Shown here one piece after another: positions 1-6,407 of a stretch of DNA of 8,219 nt. Position 1 is the stretch's first letter. The number at the start of each line of letters is the position of its first letter. The DNA comes from Acidobacteriota bacterium (GTDB lineage: Bacteria; Acidobacteriota; Vicinamibacteria; Vicinamibacterales; UBA8438). The stretch lies in the NCBI GenBank assembly GCA_012963185.1, contig DTWD01000372.1:1-8219 (forward strand), written 5' to 3'. The notes beneath the pieces were generated by a model, which saw only the letters and a list, made by a program, of their open reading frames with translations, was not told the origin of the DNA and made no database searches. Made by a program: the position numbers and the translations under genes.

Positions 1-710
1 GAAACATGATACCGCTCTGCTGCCACACGATGATCTTCCACAACCGCTGTGCGAACGGGTTCAAAGGTCCCATAACCGACATGAAGCGTGATCGCCTTCC
101 TCGAAATGCCCCGCTTTTGCAAGCGATTAAGAAGCTCAGGCGTGAAATGTAATCCTGCTGTCGGTGCAGCGACAGACCCTAGCGTACGAGCATAAACGGT
201 CTGGTACCGCGCACGGTCTGATGGGCAGTCTTTTCTTTTAATGTAAGGCGGTAATGGAATATGCCCAATTGCATCAATAGCGGTTTCAACGTCCCCGCCC
301 AGCGCTTTCAGACGTACCGTCCGCCTGCCGTGAAAATGACAATCGAGCACTTCAAGTTCAAGACTATGGTCATCCACCTCAAACACCGCACGGGCTCCGT
401 CACGAAGTTTTTGACCGGGGTGCACAAGCGCATCCCATCGTGTCTCATCAAGACGCGAAAGCAGCAAACACTCGACCGCACCGCCACTAGGATCACGCCG
501 ACCCAACAACCGAGCCGGAATGACACGCGTGTCATTAACGACGATGAGATCATCTCGTTGAAGAAGGTCAGCAACATCACAAACACGGCGATGCTCAATC
601 TCTCCCGTCACACGGCCCAGGCTCATCAAACGGGCCGCATCCCGTATCGGCTCAGCTTCTTGAGCAATAAGTTCGTCTGGCAGGTGGAAGTCGAACTCCG
701 AAAGATCCAT
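1..710 (-). CDS. queA: S-adenosylmethionine:tRNA ribosyltransferase-isomerase, N-terminal 236 residues (partial)
   Basis: QueA transfers and isomerises the ribosyl group of SAM onto preQ1 at the wobble position of tRNA, giving epoxyqueuosine; it is cytosolic. I translated the minus strand from ATG 710-708. It begins MDLSEFDFHLPDELIAQ, the typical family start, and stays open to the left edge. Visible family blocks are IVVNDTRVIPARLLGRR (residues 56-72), the substrate-pocket block GSVAAPTAGLHFT (178-190), and LHVGYGTFEPVR (209-220). QueA is usually about 340-360 residues, so roughly the last third lies outside the window. A weak Shine-Dalgarno (AGGT, 722-725) lies 11 nt before the start. The gene is on the same strand as fabH and 123 bp downstream of it, so it may be cotranscribed or may have its own promoter. 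The truncation is a window edge, not a mutation. Identity is very secure. Confidence 0.96.
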   Translation of the reverse strand, partial: MDLSEFDFHLPDELIAQEAEPIRDAARLMSLGRVTGEIEHRRVCDVADLLQRDDLIVVNDTRVIPARLLGRRDPSGGAVECLLLSRLDETRWDALVHPGQKLRDGARAVFEVDDHSLELEVLDCHFHGRRTVRLKALGGDVETAIDAIGHIPLPPYIKRKDCPSDRARYQTVYARTLGSVAAPTAGLHFTPELLNRLQKRGISRKAITLHVGYGTFEPVRTAVVEDHRVAAERYHV

Positions 711-726
711 ATACGAGTCTGACCTA

Positions 727-755
727 AATATTTAAAACCATACCTACGGTTTCAA
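727..755 (-). promoter_or_regulatory. Possible sigma70-type promoter before queA
   Basis: On the minus strand TTGAAA (750-755, 5/6 match to the -35 consensus) and AATATT (727-732, 4/6, with the key -11 A and -7 T present) are separated by exactly 17 nt. The implied transcription start near 720 leaves only about ten leader bases and lies downstream of the AGGT Shine-Dalgarno candidate. Either the promoter or that ribosome site is therefore wrong, or the transcript is nearly leaderless. The rest of the 711-833 gap holds only a weak stem (782-819) without a T-run. This is a pattern match only. Confidence 0.22.
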
Positions 756-833
756 AGTTACGAACTTCGTTTTGGTTCATCGGGACTGATGAGAGCGACC
801 AGTTCCTCGCAACTGTCCCTACGAGCTCACTAC

Positions 834-1823
834 TTAGTATGCCCACCGCAACAAAACCGCTCCAACCGTAAAACCAGCTCCAACCGAGACAAGTAGAACG
901 AGCGCACCTTTTCGTAGTCGCCCATCTGCTCGTGCGTCTGCTAATGCCAGCGGTATTGTTGCCGCAGTAGTGTTACCAAACTGCTCAATATTAATTACGA
1001 TCTTGTCAGGTCCCACACCTAAATGCCCTGCCGCATTCAAGATAATGCGTCGGTTTGCCTGATGTGAGACAAAGAGATCAATGTCGTCGGCATTGAGATT
1101 ATTCTGATCCATTATGCGCCGACAAATTTCGACCATTTTCCGTACTGCAAACTTAAACACTGCCGGGCCATCTTGGTGCACATAATGCAATCTTTCGTCA
1201 ATAGTCTCATGACTAGCCGGCCGTAAACTTCCTCCAGCTGGCATACACAAGGCCGGACCGCCACTTCCGTCAATCTCATGAGCAAAATCGAGAATAGCCA
1301 GTTCTTCTTCGTCAGCGGGTGAAACGACGACCGCGCCAGCACCGTCACCGAAAAGGACACAGGTGGCACGATCTTTATAGTCAATGATTGACGACATTAC
1401 GTCCGCACCGACAATAAGGGCATGGTCATGCGCACCACTCGCAACCATGTACGCACCCGTCGTCAATGCGTAGGTGAACCCTGAGCAAGCAGCTCCTAAG
1501 TCAAACCCCCATGCATTAGTCGCTGACAACTTGTGCTGAAGCAGGCACGCTGTACTAGGAAAAAACATATCCGGCGTCGTTGTCGCGACCACAATGAACC
1601 CGAGTTGATCGGCTCTGATACCGGAGTCCGCCAGAGCAATTAGCGCAGCTTCCTTACCTAGGTCTGAGGACGCAACACCCTTTTCGACAATATGGCGCTC
1701 TCTTACACCAGTTCGTTTCAAAATCCATTCATCGGTTGTATCAAGCATCTGTTCAAGGTCAGCATTCGTCAGTACGCGTGGAGGTACATACGTACCAAGC
1801 GATGCAATCTTGACCCTTCGCAT
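834..1823 (-). CDS. fabH: Beta-ketoacyl-ACP synthase III
   Basis: FabH condenses acyl-CoA (usually acetyl-CoA) with malonyl-ACP and so starts type II fatty-acid synthesis in the cytosol. The 329-residue product shows the full Cys-His-Asn triad in family context: C113 in [12 protein letters not shown]254 in SHQANRRI and N284 in [13 protein letters not shown]. It also has the [18 protein letters not shown] block (28-45) and the C-terminal [14 protein letters not shown]. coli FabH has 317 residues. I chose ATG 1823-1821 because [20 protein letters not shown] aligns with the normal family N-terminus. An in-frame ATG at 1871 would add 16 residues, and upstream of that the frame runs into ruvB. The chosen start has only a weak GGA-type ribosome site. 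The gene lies 91 nt after ruvB on the same strand. Canonical motifs favour the primary-metabolism enzyme over a secondary-metabolite KAS III paralogue. Confidence 0.95.
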   Translation of the reverse strand: MRRVKIASLGTYVPPRVLTNADLEQMLDTTDEWILKRTGVRERHIVEKGVASSDLGKEAALIALADSGIRADQLGFIVVATTTPDMFFPSTACLLQHKLSATNAWGFDLGAACSGFTYALTTGAYMVASGAHDHALIVGADVMSSIIDYKDRATCVLFGDGAGAVVVSPADEEELAILDFAHEIDGSGGPALCMPAGGSLRPASHETIDERLHYVHQDGPAVFKFAVRKMVEICRRIMDQNNLNADDIDLFVSHQANRRIILNAAGHLGVGPDKIVINIEQFGNTTAATIPLALADARADGRLRKGALVLLVSVGAGFTVGAVLLRWAY

Positions 1824-1914
1824 AGGACGGTTTCCGGTCAAATGTCCAGTCGTAACTTTAGTCACTCGCATCTGTCCTTTATCTAATTCAGGTCGTCTCG
1901 CACTAACAGTATGT

Positions 1915-2934
1915 CTACAGCAGACGCGGATGGCGGTCTGGTGCAGGCAGACCGAAATATTCATACGCTCGCGGCGTTGCCACACGACCTCGCGGCGTAC
2001 GATCGAGGAATCCCAACTGGATCAGGTAGGGTTCGTAGATATCTTCAATCGCTTCTTTTTCTTCGCTAATAGCAGCCGCAATACTATTCAGACCAACGGG
2101 TCCACCATTAAATTTATCGATAATCGCTCTCAATAATCGACGGTCCGCTTCATCGAAGCCTTGATCATCGACTTCTAGCAGCGTCAGAGCCTGACGAGCC
2201 ACATCGAGGGTGATCCTCCCGTCCGCCCTAACTTCTGCATAATCCCGGACACGACGCAATAATCGATTCGCGACTCTCGGCGTCCCACGAGAACGACGCG
2301 CCAGCTCACCGATCGCTTCTTCCTCGATCGGCACATCAAGGATACGGGCCGACCTTGAGATGATTTCTACAAGATCACCTTCGGTATAAAAATCAAGACG
2401 ATGCACCAAACCAAAACGTGCACGAAGGGGTGACGTCAGCAACCCCGCGCGTGTCGTCGCCCCGATCAACGTAAACCTTTGGAGCGGCACCTTAACCGAC
2501 CGAGCACTAGGACCTTGACCAATAACGATGTCCAGTTCGTAGTCCTCCATGGCTGAGTACAGGATCTCTTCAATAGTCGAACTCATCCGATGAATCTCAT
2601 CGATAAAGAGCACTTCCCGATCTTTCATGTTCGTTAGGATCGCTGCCAGATCACCCGGTTTCTCTAGCACAGGCCCAGATGTGCCACGAACCTGCACCCC
2701 AAGCTCATTTCCGATCACATAGGCAAGCGTAGTTTTGCCAAGACCAGGTGGACCATAAAGAAGCACATGGTCTAACGCCTCTTCACGATTGCGTGTGGCC
2801 GTTATCGCAACCGTCAAGTTCTCCTTGACGCGGTCTTGTCCGATGTAGTCGTCAAGCTGGCGAGGACGAAGTCCTACTTCGTATTGAGCATCCTCATCGA
2901 CTTGGACGGAACTAAGAATGTTCTCGTTGGTCAT
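1915..2934 (-). CDS. ruvB: Holliday junction branch migration helicase subunit RuvB
   Basis: RuvB is the AAA+ ATPase motor that, as hexamers flanking a RuvA-bound Holliday junction, pumps DNA to drive branch migration. The 339-residue product has Walker [10 protein letters not shown] (61-69, K67), Walker B LFIDEIHR (109-116, D112 and E113), sensor 1 GATTRAG (158-164), an arginine finger at R173 in LRARFG, and sensor 2 [12 protein letters not shown] (217-228). A C-terminal winged-helix domain ends with TPRGRVAT (313-320). Length is normal (E. coli 336). The start at ATG 2934-2932 gives the usual N-terminus before [13 protein letters not shown]. It has no recognisable Shine-Dalgarno, only an A-rich run just upstream. 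It follows ruvA by 30 nt, which fits translation from one mRNA. No key residue is missing. Confidence 0.98.
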   Translation of the reverse strand: MTNENILSSVQVDEDAQYEVGLRPRQLDDYIGQDRVKENLTVAITATRNREEALDHVLLYGPPGLGKTTLAYVIGNELGVQVRGTSGPVLEKPGDLAAILTNMKDREVLFIDEIHRMSSTIEEILYSAMEDYELDIVIGQGPSARSVKVPLQRFTLIGATTRAGLLTSPLRARFGLVHRLDFYTEGDLVEIISRSARILDVPIEEEAIGELARRSRGTPRVANRLLRRVRDYAEVRADGRITLDVARQALTLLEVDDQGFDEADRRLLRAIIDKFNGGPVGLNSIAAAISEEKEAIEDIYEPYLIQLGFLDRTPRGRVATPRAYEYFGLPAPDRHPRLL

Positions 2935-2964
2935 CTTTTTTTATCATTTTCAACCGTGCACTCG

Positions 2965-3561
2965 CTATTTTGCCAATTCTCGAAGCGCTTGCCGCAATGC
3001 TTCCTCGAAAGTACCTAATTCACCAGTAAGAACCTCGTTAACGGCGCGTTCCGCCAGCGGGCGATGATAGCCAAGGTTCAGGAGCGCCGACATCACGTCA
3101 TTCCGGACCCCTTCGGTATCATTTATTAGATCGGTTGTTACACCTTCATGCGCTGCGTTCGCCGGCAACTTGTCTTTTAGTTCGAGACTGATTCGCTCGG
3201 CAGTTTTCTTGCCCACACCAGGAATGCCCTGTAGTCGTACGATATCGCTATCTTGTATCGCTCGAAGCAAGTCAGGGGGTTCAAGTCCAGAAAGAACGGC
3301 AAGAGCAAGGCGAGGGCCAACACCACTGATCGTAATCAGGTGCTCAAAGAGGTCAACCTCTAGCTGAGTCGCAAACCCAAAAAGTGACAGCGTCTCTTGC
3401 CGAACGTGCGTGTGTATACGCAAATCAACTTCGACTCCCGTTTCTCCTAACGCATAAAACGTTGAAAGCGGCACATTAACCTCGTAACCTACACCACCAA
3501 CATCAACGACAAGACGGCTAGGTTTCTTTTCCGCGAGTACACCGTGCAAAGTTGCAATCAT
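2965..3561 (-). CDS. ruvA: Holliday junction DNA-binding subunit RuvA
   Basis: RuvA tetramers clamp the four-way junction and load RuvB. The 198-residue product (E. coli 203) has the N-terminal OB-fold (about 1-62, MIATLHG start), two helix-hairpin-helix motifs at SGVGPRLA (79-86) and GIPGVGKKTAERI (112-124), an acidic and variable linker (about 134-150), and the C-terminal RuvB-contacting domain with MSALLNLGYHR (157-167). I chose ATG 3561-3559 because it gives the standard N-terminus and has AGGG (3570-3573) 8 nt upstream. The frame stays open back to a TTG at 3600, but the extra 13 residues are unlike the family. It sits 116 nt downstream of ruvC, the largest gap in the ruv cluster, and 30 nt upstream of ruvB. 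Confidence 0.97.
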   Translation of the reverse strand: MIATLHGVLAEKKPSRLVVDVGGVGYEVNVPLSTFYALGETGVEVDLRIHTHVRQETLSLFGFATQLEVDLFEHLITISGVGPRLALAVLSGLEPPDLLRAIQDSDIVRLQGIPGVGKKTAERISLELKDKLPANAAHEGVTTDLINDTEGVRNDVMSALLNLGYHRPLAERAVNEVLTGELGTFEEALRQALRELAK

Positions 3562-3611
3562 CGGTAAAACCCTACAAACACTAGTAGATCCTTCAAGCAA
3601 CTTGATCGTTC

Positions 3612-3631
3612 AATCGCGCCAAGCGCCGATT
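3612..3631. repeat. Inverted repeat in the ruvC-ruvA gap
   Basis: The 20 bases form a stem of eight pairs (AATCG with CGATT, then CGC with GCG) with one bulged C and a CAA triloop. No T-run follows on either strand, so this is not a standard intrinsic terminator. It sits between the ruvC stop and the ruvA start and could be an mRNA structure affecting processing or relative expression, or chance. Nothing else clear is visible in this 116-nt gap. Confidence 0.4.
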
Positions 3632-3677
3632 CTTCGCCAGTTATTACACAGTCTCAATACAAGCAGGTGACTGTCCT

Positions 3678-4232
3678 TCATTGTTTGACACGGTCCGGTC
3701 GATAACGACGCCAGCTTCGTGAAACACCCTGGTCTGAGCGCAACGCAACCTGTGTTTCAATAGTTCCGAGAGAATGAGCATGGCAAATAGCAACTGCTAA
3801 GGCATCCGAAACATCAAGTTTTTCAGGGGGAGTCTTTAGACCCAATAGCAGCATCACCATGTCACGCACCTGCTGTTTTTCAGCATGGCCATAGCCAACC
3901 ACTGCTTGCTTCACCTGCGTTGGCAAATATTCGGCAACCGGCATGCCTGCTTCTGCGGCGGCCAACATTGCTACTCCTCTAACGTGACCCAATTTAGAAG
4001 CACTGCGAGCATTGCGAGCATAAAACAGGTCTTCGATGGCAACAACTTCAGGTTCGTACTCTTGTAGTGATTTTGAGAGACCGGCATGCACCGACAACAA
4101 TTTCTCAGGAAACGTTCCCTGCGCGGGCGGAGAGATTACACCACTGGTCAGGATGCGCAACCGACCCCCTGACATTTCGATACATCCGTATCCAGTGTGT
4201 AAGGAGCCAGGATCAACCCCGAAGATTCTCAC
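3678..4232 (-). CDS. ruvC: Crossover junction endodeoxyribonuclease RuvC
   Basis: RuvC is the dimeric, metal-dependent resolvase that nicks Holliday junctions symmetrically. The 184-residue product keeps the four acidic catalytic residues in context: D7 in FGVDPGS, E67 in VVAIEDLF, and D140 and D143 in LDVSDALAVAICHAH. YARNARSASKLGHVRG (71-86) and the GYGHAEKQQV block (113-122) are also family-typical. Translation starts at GTG 4232-4230, because MRIFGVDPGS is the canonical N-terminus and no ATG fits. The start overlaps the yebC TGA stop in a GTGA junction, which implies translational coupling. The C-terminal tail (about 160-184) is arginine-rich and slightly longer than in E. coli RuvC (173 residues). 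With ruvA and ruvB downstream, the whole resolvasome is encoded together. Confidence 0.97.
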   Translation of the reverse strand: MRIFGVDPGSLHTGYGCIEMSGGRLRILTSGVISPPAQGTFPEKLLSVHAGLSKSLQEYEPEVVAIEDLFYARNARSASKLGHVRGVAMLAAAEAGMPVAEYLPTQVKQAVVGYGHAEKQQVRDMVMLLLGLKTPPEKLDVSDALAVAICHAHSLGTIETQVALRSDQGVSRSWRRYRPDRVKQ

Positions 4233-4978
4233 GCTAGTGAGGCCTCGATCTCCTTCGCATCAACATCAAAATTCGACCAAAGATTTTGAACGTCATCCTG
4301 ATCTTCCAATACGTCCATCAATTTGATCATTTGCTGTGCCTGCTTACCTTCAAGTTTGACCAAGTTCTTGGGCAGCATCGCAATCTGCACCGACATCGGC
4401 TGAACCCCTGTCGCTGTTACCGCTGCTCGGATTTCCTCAAACAGTTCAGGTGTGCTGATGATTTCCCAATTATCACCCTCATCCTTAAAATCATCGGCAC
4501 CAGCCTCAATTGCAGCAGTCATCAGCGCTTCTTCATCAACACCAGATTTCTCGACCACGATATACCCATGCTTCTCAAACATCCAAGCAACCGAATTGGT
4601 CGTTCCAAGATTACCGTTATGTTTCGAAAGCAAGTGCCGTATCTCACCGACAGCACGATTGGTATTGTCCGTCATGCATTCGATAAGGAGTGCTGCACCA
4701 CCCGGACCGTACGCCTCGTACGTCACTTCTTCATACGATACGCCCGGCTCTTCGCCAGTGCCGCGTCGAATGGCCCGTTTGATATTGTCAGCGGGCATGT
4801 TGGCGGCTTTCGCATCCGCAATAACTGTTCGAAGACGTGGATTCGTATCCGGGTCTCCGCCAGCGTCGCGTGCGGCAACTGTCAGTTCTTTGATGATTCG
4901 AGTAAAGAGTTTTCCGCGCTTTGCGTCAGCCGCACCTTTTTTGTGCTTGATCGACGCCCATTTTGAATGACCTGACAT
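4229..4978 (-). CDS. yebC: YebC/TACO1-family translation or regulatory protein
   Basis: The 249-residue product is full length and matches the family throughout: MSGHSKWASIKHKKGAADAK at the start, LFTRIIKELTVAAR (24-37), the MPADNIKRAIRRGTG block (61-75), AYGPGGAALLIECMTDNTNR (89-108) and WMFEKHGYI (132-140). Members were first described as DNA-binding regulators (PmpR-like), while TACO1 and some bacterial members act on translation, including relief of ribosome stalling at proline runs. The sequence alone does not decide which applies here. GGAG (4989-4992) lies 10 nt before ATG 4978-4976. It is the first gene of the ruv block, follows a 96-bp gap with a candidate promoter, and overlaps ruvC by 4 nt. 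Two long open frames antisense to it (4286-4966 and 4452-4970) are not genes. Confidence 0.96.
   Translation of the reverse strand: MSGHSKWASIKHKKGAADAKRGKLFTRIIKELTVAARDAGGDPDTNPRLRTVIADAKAANMPADNIKRAIRRGTGEEPGVSYEEVTYEAYGPGGAALLIECMTDNTNRAVGEIRHLLSKHNGNLGTTNSVAWMFEKHGYIVVEKSGVDEEALMTAAIEAGADDFKDEGDNWEIISTPELFEEIRAAVTATGVQPMSVQIAMLPKNLVKLEGKQAQQMIKLMDVLEDQDDVQNLWSNFDVDAKEIEASLA
4243..4246 (-). promoter_or_regulatory. Ribosome binding site supporting the ruvC GTG start
   Basis: The minus strand reads GAGG, 10 nt before the GTG at 4232-4230 and inside the last codons of yebC. It supports the non-ATG start and reinitiation after yebC. Confidence 0.5.
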
Positions 4979-5016
4979 GAAACTACTGCTCCGATAATGT
5001 GATTGGTTCGACCATT

Positions 5017-5025
5017 ATTATGGCA
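5017..5025 (-). promoter_or_regulatory. Candidate extended -10 promoter for yebC-ruvCAB
   Basis: On the minus strand TGC followed by CATAAT matches the extended -10 form TGnTATAAT, with 5/6 in the hexamer. No good -35 is seen at 16-18 nt, as is common for extended -10 promoters. The implied start near 5010 leaves a leader of about 32 nt containing the GGAG ribosome site at 4989-4992, so the geometry is consistent. I found no CTGT-N8-ACAG LexA box in the 4979-5074 gap. Confidence 0.38.
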
Positions 5026-5074
5026 AATCTAAAGTGAAAGTATGACAGTTATCCCGATTCCAAAACTACGACAT

Positions 5075-5857
5075 CTACTTGGCGCGTTTCGCAATAATCA
5101 CCCAAATATCGGCATCTGGAGACCAGTCATCGCCCTGATAATCACCGAGAACGGCCTCGATCCTAAAACCAGCACGCTCAAGTCGGCGTGTAACCTCGGG
5201 AACCGCTAATGTACGAAACGTGATGGAAAACCGATGAACCTTACGTTTTCTTCCCTCAAGCTCTACAAACTCTTGATCGAAAAATGTAAGCCGGCGCTGT
5301 CGGTCCTGACGAACTGATTCAACTAACGTCATGTGCCGACCGCGTCCGAAGGATCCCTCCAAGCTCGTATGACGCTTATACTCTTGCCATCGCGTTAGGT
5401 CTGGAACGAGGTCGATTCCGAAAACACCTCCACGTGACAGTACTCCGGCTGCACTAGCAATCACCGCGTCAAAATCCGCATCCGACAGTAACGACTGCAA
5501 CATGCCGTAGGGCGCCATTACCAAGTCGCATCGCCAACGCTTTCTGAACGGGAGAGTGCGAATATCTCCTCGAATGATCGAAGTGCGAGATGCTAGCCGA
5601 GCGCGTCTTAGACGTGTTCGCAAGCGACCGAGCATTGGTTCCGATCTGTCAATTCCGACAAAATGTTTGGCAATATGCGAAACCGGAAGCGAAAGGCGGC
5701 CGGTCCCACACCCTAGTTCAAGCACTGTCCCATCGATTCGTCGCGCGAGATCTGTCCAAAACCGAACATCTCGTCGACCAACCGTACGCCGATTTTCCCA
5801 GTCATAAAATGGAGCATAGGCATCCCAACCGTGCCAGCCTTGTGCCGATGTCTGCAT
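5075..5857 (-). CDS. Class I SAM-dependent methyltransferase, substrate unknown
   Basis: The 260-residue cytosolic protein has the Rossmann-type methyltransferase motifs in order: motif I VLELGCGTGRLSL (45-57), motif II FVGIDRSEPML (66-76) with D70 expected to bind the SAM ribose, GDI (97-99), and motif IV DLVMAPYGMLQSLL (111-124). The rest is a strand-rich C-terminal half ending in DADIWVIIAKR (248-258). The N-terminal WDAYAPFYDWEN (11-22) is typical of small-molecule methyltransferases of the Methyltransf_11/25 type. An arginine-rich helix (about 78-91) is notable but not diagnostic. The start is ATG 5857-5855; the nearest AGGA (5874-5877) is 16 nt away, so the ribosome site is poor. It is on the same strand as yebC, 96 bp upstream of it, and divergent from the DUF2231 gene. 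I do not recognise a specific substrate. Confidence 0.85.
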   Translation of the reverse strand: MQTSAQGWHGWDAYAPFYDWENRRTVGRRDVRFWTDLARRIDGTVLELGCGTGRLSLPVSHIAKHFVGIDRSEPMLGRLRTRLRRARLASRTSIIRGDIRTLPFRKRWRCDLVMAPYGMLQSLLSDADFDAVIASAAGVLSRGGVFGIDLVPDLTRWQEYKRHTSLEGSFGRGRHMTLVESVRQDRQRRLTFFDQEFVELEGRKRKVHRFSITFRTLAVPEVTRRLERAGFRIEAVLGDYQGDDWSPDADIWVIIAKRAK

Positions 5858-5865
5858 TCGTGCCG

Positions 5866-5894
5866 TTAACTCATCCTGGATTCGGTCCTAGTAT
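5866..5894 (+). promoter_or_regulatory. Candidate promoter for the DUF2231-quinoprotein pair
   Basis: TTAACT (5866-5871, 4/6 match to -35) and TAGTAT (5889-5894, 4/6 match to -10) are exactly 17 nt apart in the 52-bp divergent gap. The implied start near 5901 leaves a leader under 10 nt and falls after the AGGA (5895-5898) that would be the ribosome site, which weakens the call. Confidence 0.28.
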
Positions 5895-5898
5895 AGGA
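5886..5898. repeat. 13-bp inverted repeat at the divergent promoters
   Basis: TCCTA-GTA-TAGGA has perfect 5-bp arms around a 3-bp centre. Read on the minus strand it contains TATACT (5890-5895), a 5/6 match to the -10 consensus that would give the methyltransferase a leader of about 26 nt. Read on the plus strand it contains TAGTAT and the AGGA before the DUF2231 gene. It could be a repressor site or simply two overlapping -10 elements. Confidence 0.4.
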
Positions 5899-5909
5899 TT
5901 GCCCTCACA

Positions 5910-6407
5910 ATGGCGTTGCTTCCGTCGTGGACACCGAATCTTCACCCTCTGGTTGTGCACTTTCCAATCGCGGTGCTCACTGCTGCGGTTGTGGCTGATT
6001 TGATTGACATCTTTATGCCTTGTCCCACCAAGACTGGAACCATTTCAACATGGTTGTACACGATTGGTGCAAGTTTGGCAGTTCTTGCATACTTCAGCGG
6101 TGATGCCGCGGCGCGTTCAGTCTCTTTTTCACTTGATGCGATCCCAGTACTGCAGGCACATTCAGATTGGGCTTTTCGGGCTACCTGGTCATTTGTATTT
6201 TTCTCATCAATCCGTCTCGCAATGTCATATATTCATCGTCCGACAGACGCACAACGGCTGGGGACATTATTTATAGCAATGGTCAGTCTTGGTGCTCTCA
6301 GCTTTACGGTTCTTTATGGAAGTCGCCTTGTCTTTGAGCATGGAGTCGGGCTTCCAGGACCTAATTGGGAAGAAAAGGGAATCCTCGATGAAATCGACGA
6401 CCGCTAG
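5910..6407 (+). CDS. DUF2231-family four-helix membrane protein
   Basis: The 165-residue protein has four probable membrane helices at about 14-35, 47-63, 88-108 and 117-137. The opening LHPLVVHFPIAVLTAAVVADLI (11-32) and the closing YGSRLVFEHGVGLP (136-149) are the hallmarks I associate with DUF2231. Histidines H12, H17, H84 and H144 sit at or near helix ends and could bind metal or haem, but this is inference and no function is established. ATG 5910-5912 has AGGA 11 nt upstream; an in-frame stop at 5889-5891 rules out a longer start. The last 20 nt overlap the quinoprotein gene, so the two are almost certainly translated together. A role as membrane partner or electron acceptor for that enzyme is plausible. 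The family assignment is from recalled motifs, not a search. Confidence 0.8.
   Translation: MALLPSWTPNLHPLVVHFPIAVLTAAVVADLIDIFMPCPTKTGTISTWLYTIGASLAVLAYFSGDAAARSVSFSLDAIPVLQAHSDWAFRATWSFVFFSSIRLAMSYIHRPTDAQRLGTLFIAMVSLGALSFTVLYGSRLVFEHGVGLPGPNWEEKGILDEIDDR
6375..6380 (+). promoter_or_regulatory. Ribosome binding site of the PQQ dehydrogenase
   Basis: AAGGGA lies 7 nt before ATG 6388-6390, within the end of the DUF2231 gene. It is the best-placed Shine-Dalgarno in the window and fixes the quinoprotein start, including the 20-nt gene overlap. Confidence 0.65.

Noticed and set aside
261..722. A 153-codon plus-strand open frame at the left end, and a 96-codon minus-strand frame at 308-598.
   Set aside because: Both lie over queA, whose translation shows unmistakable family motifs in a different frame through to the window edge.
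786..792. CTGATGA on the plus strand as a hammerhead ribozyme core.
   Set aside because: The required downstream GAAA core and flanking helices are missing.
782..819. A stem in the fabH-queA gap (GGGA with TCCC enclosing CAGTT with AACTG) as a terminator.
   Set aside because: A 14-nt one-sided bulge interrupts the stem, and no T-run follows on either strand.
1112..1384. A 90-codon open frame on the same strand as fabH but in another frame.
   Set aside because: It falls inside the catalytic region of fabH and gives a composition unlike a real protein.
3562..3600. A longer RuvA starting at the TTG at 3600.
   Set aside because: The extra 13 residues are not family-like, and ATG 3561 has an AGGG site at good spacing and gives the standard MIATLHG start.
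4286..4970. Two long open frames on the plus strand opposite yebC (4286-4966, 226 codons; 4452-4970, 172 codons).
   Set aside because: They are antisense to a highly conserved gene, resemble no protein family I know, and are explained by the codon pattern of yebC.
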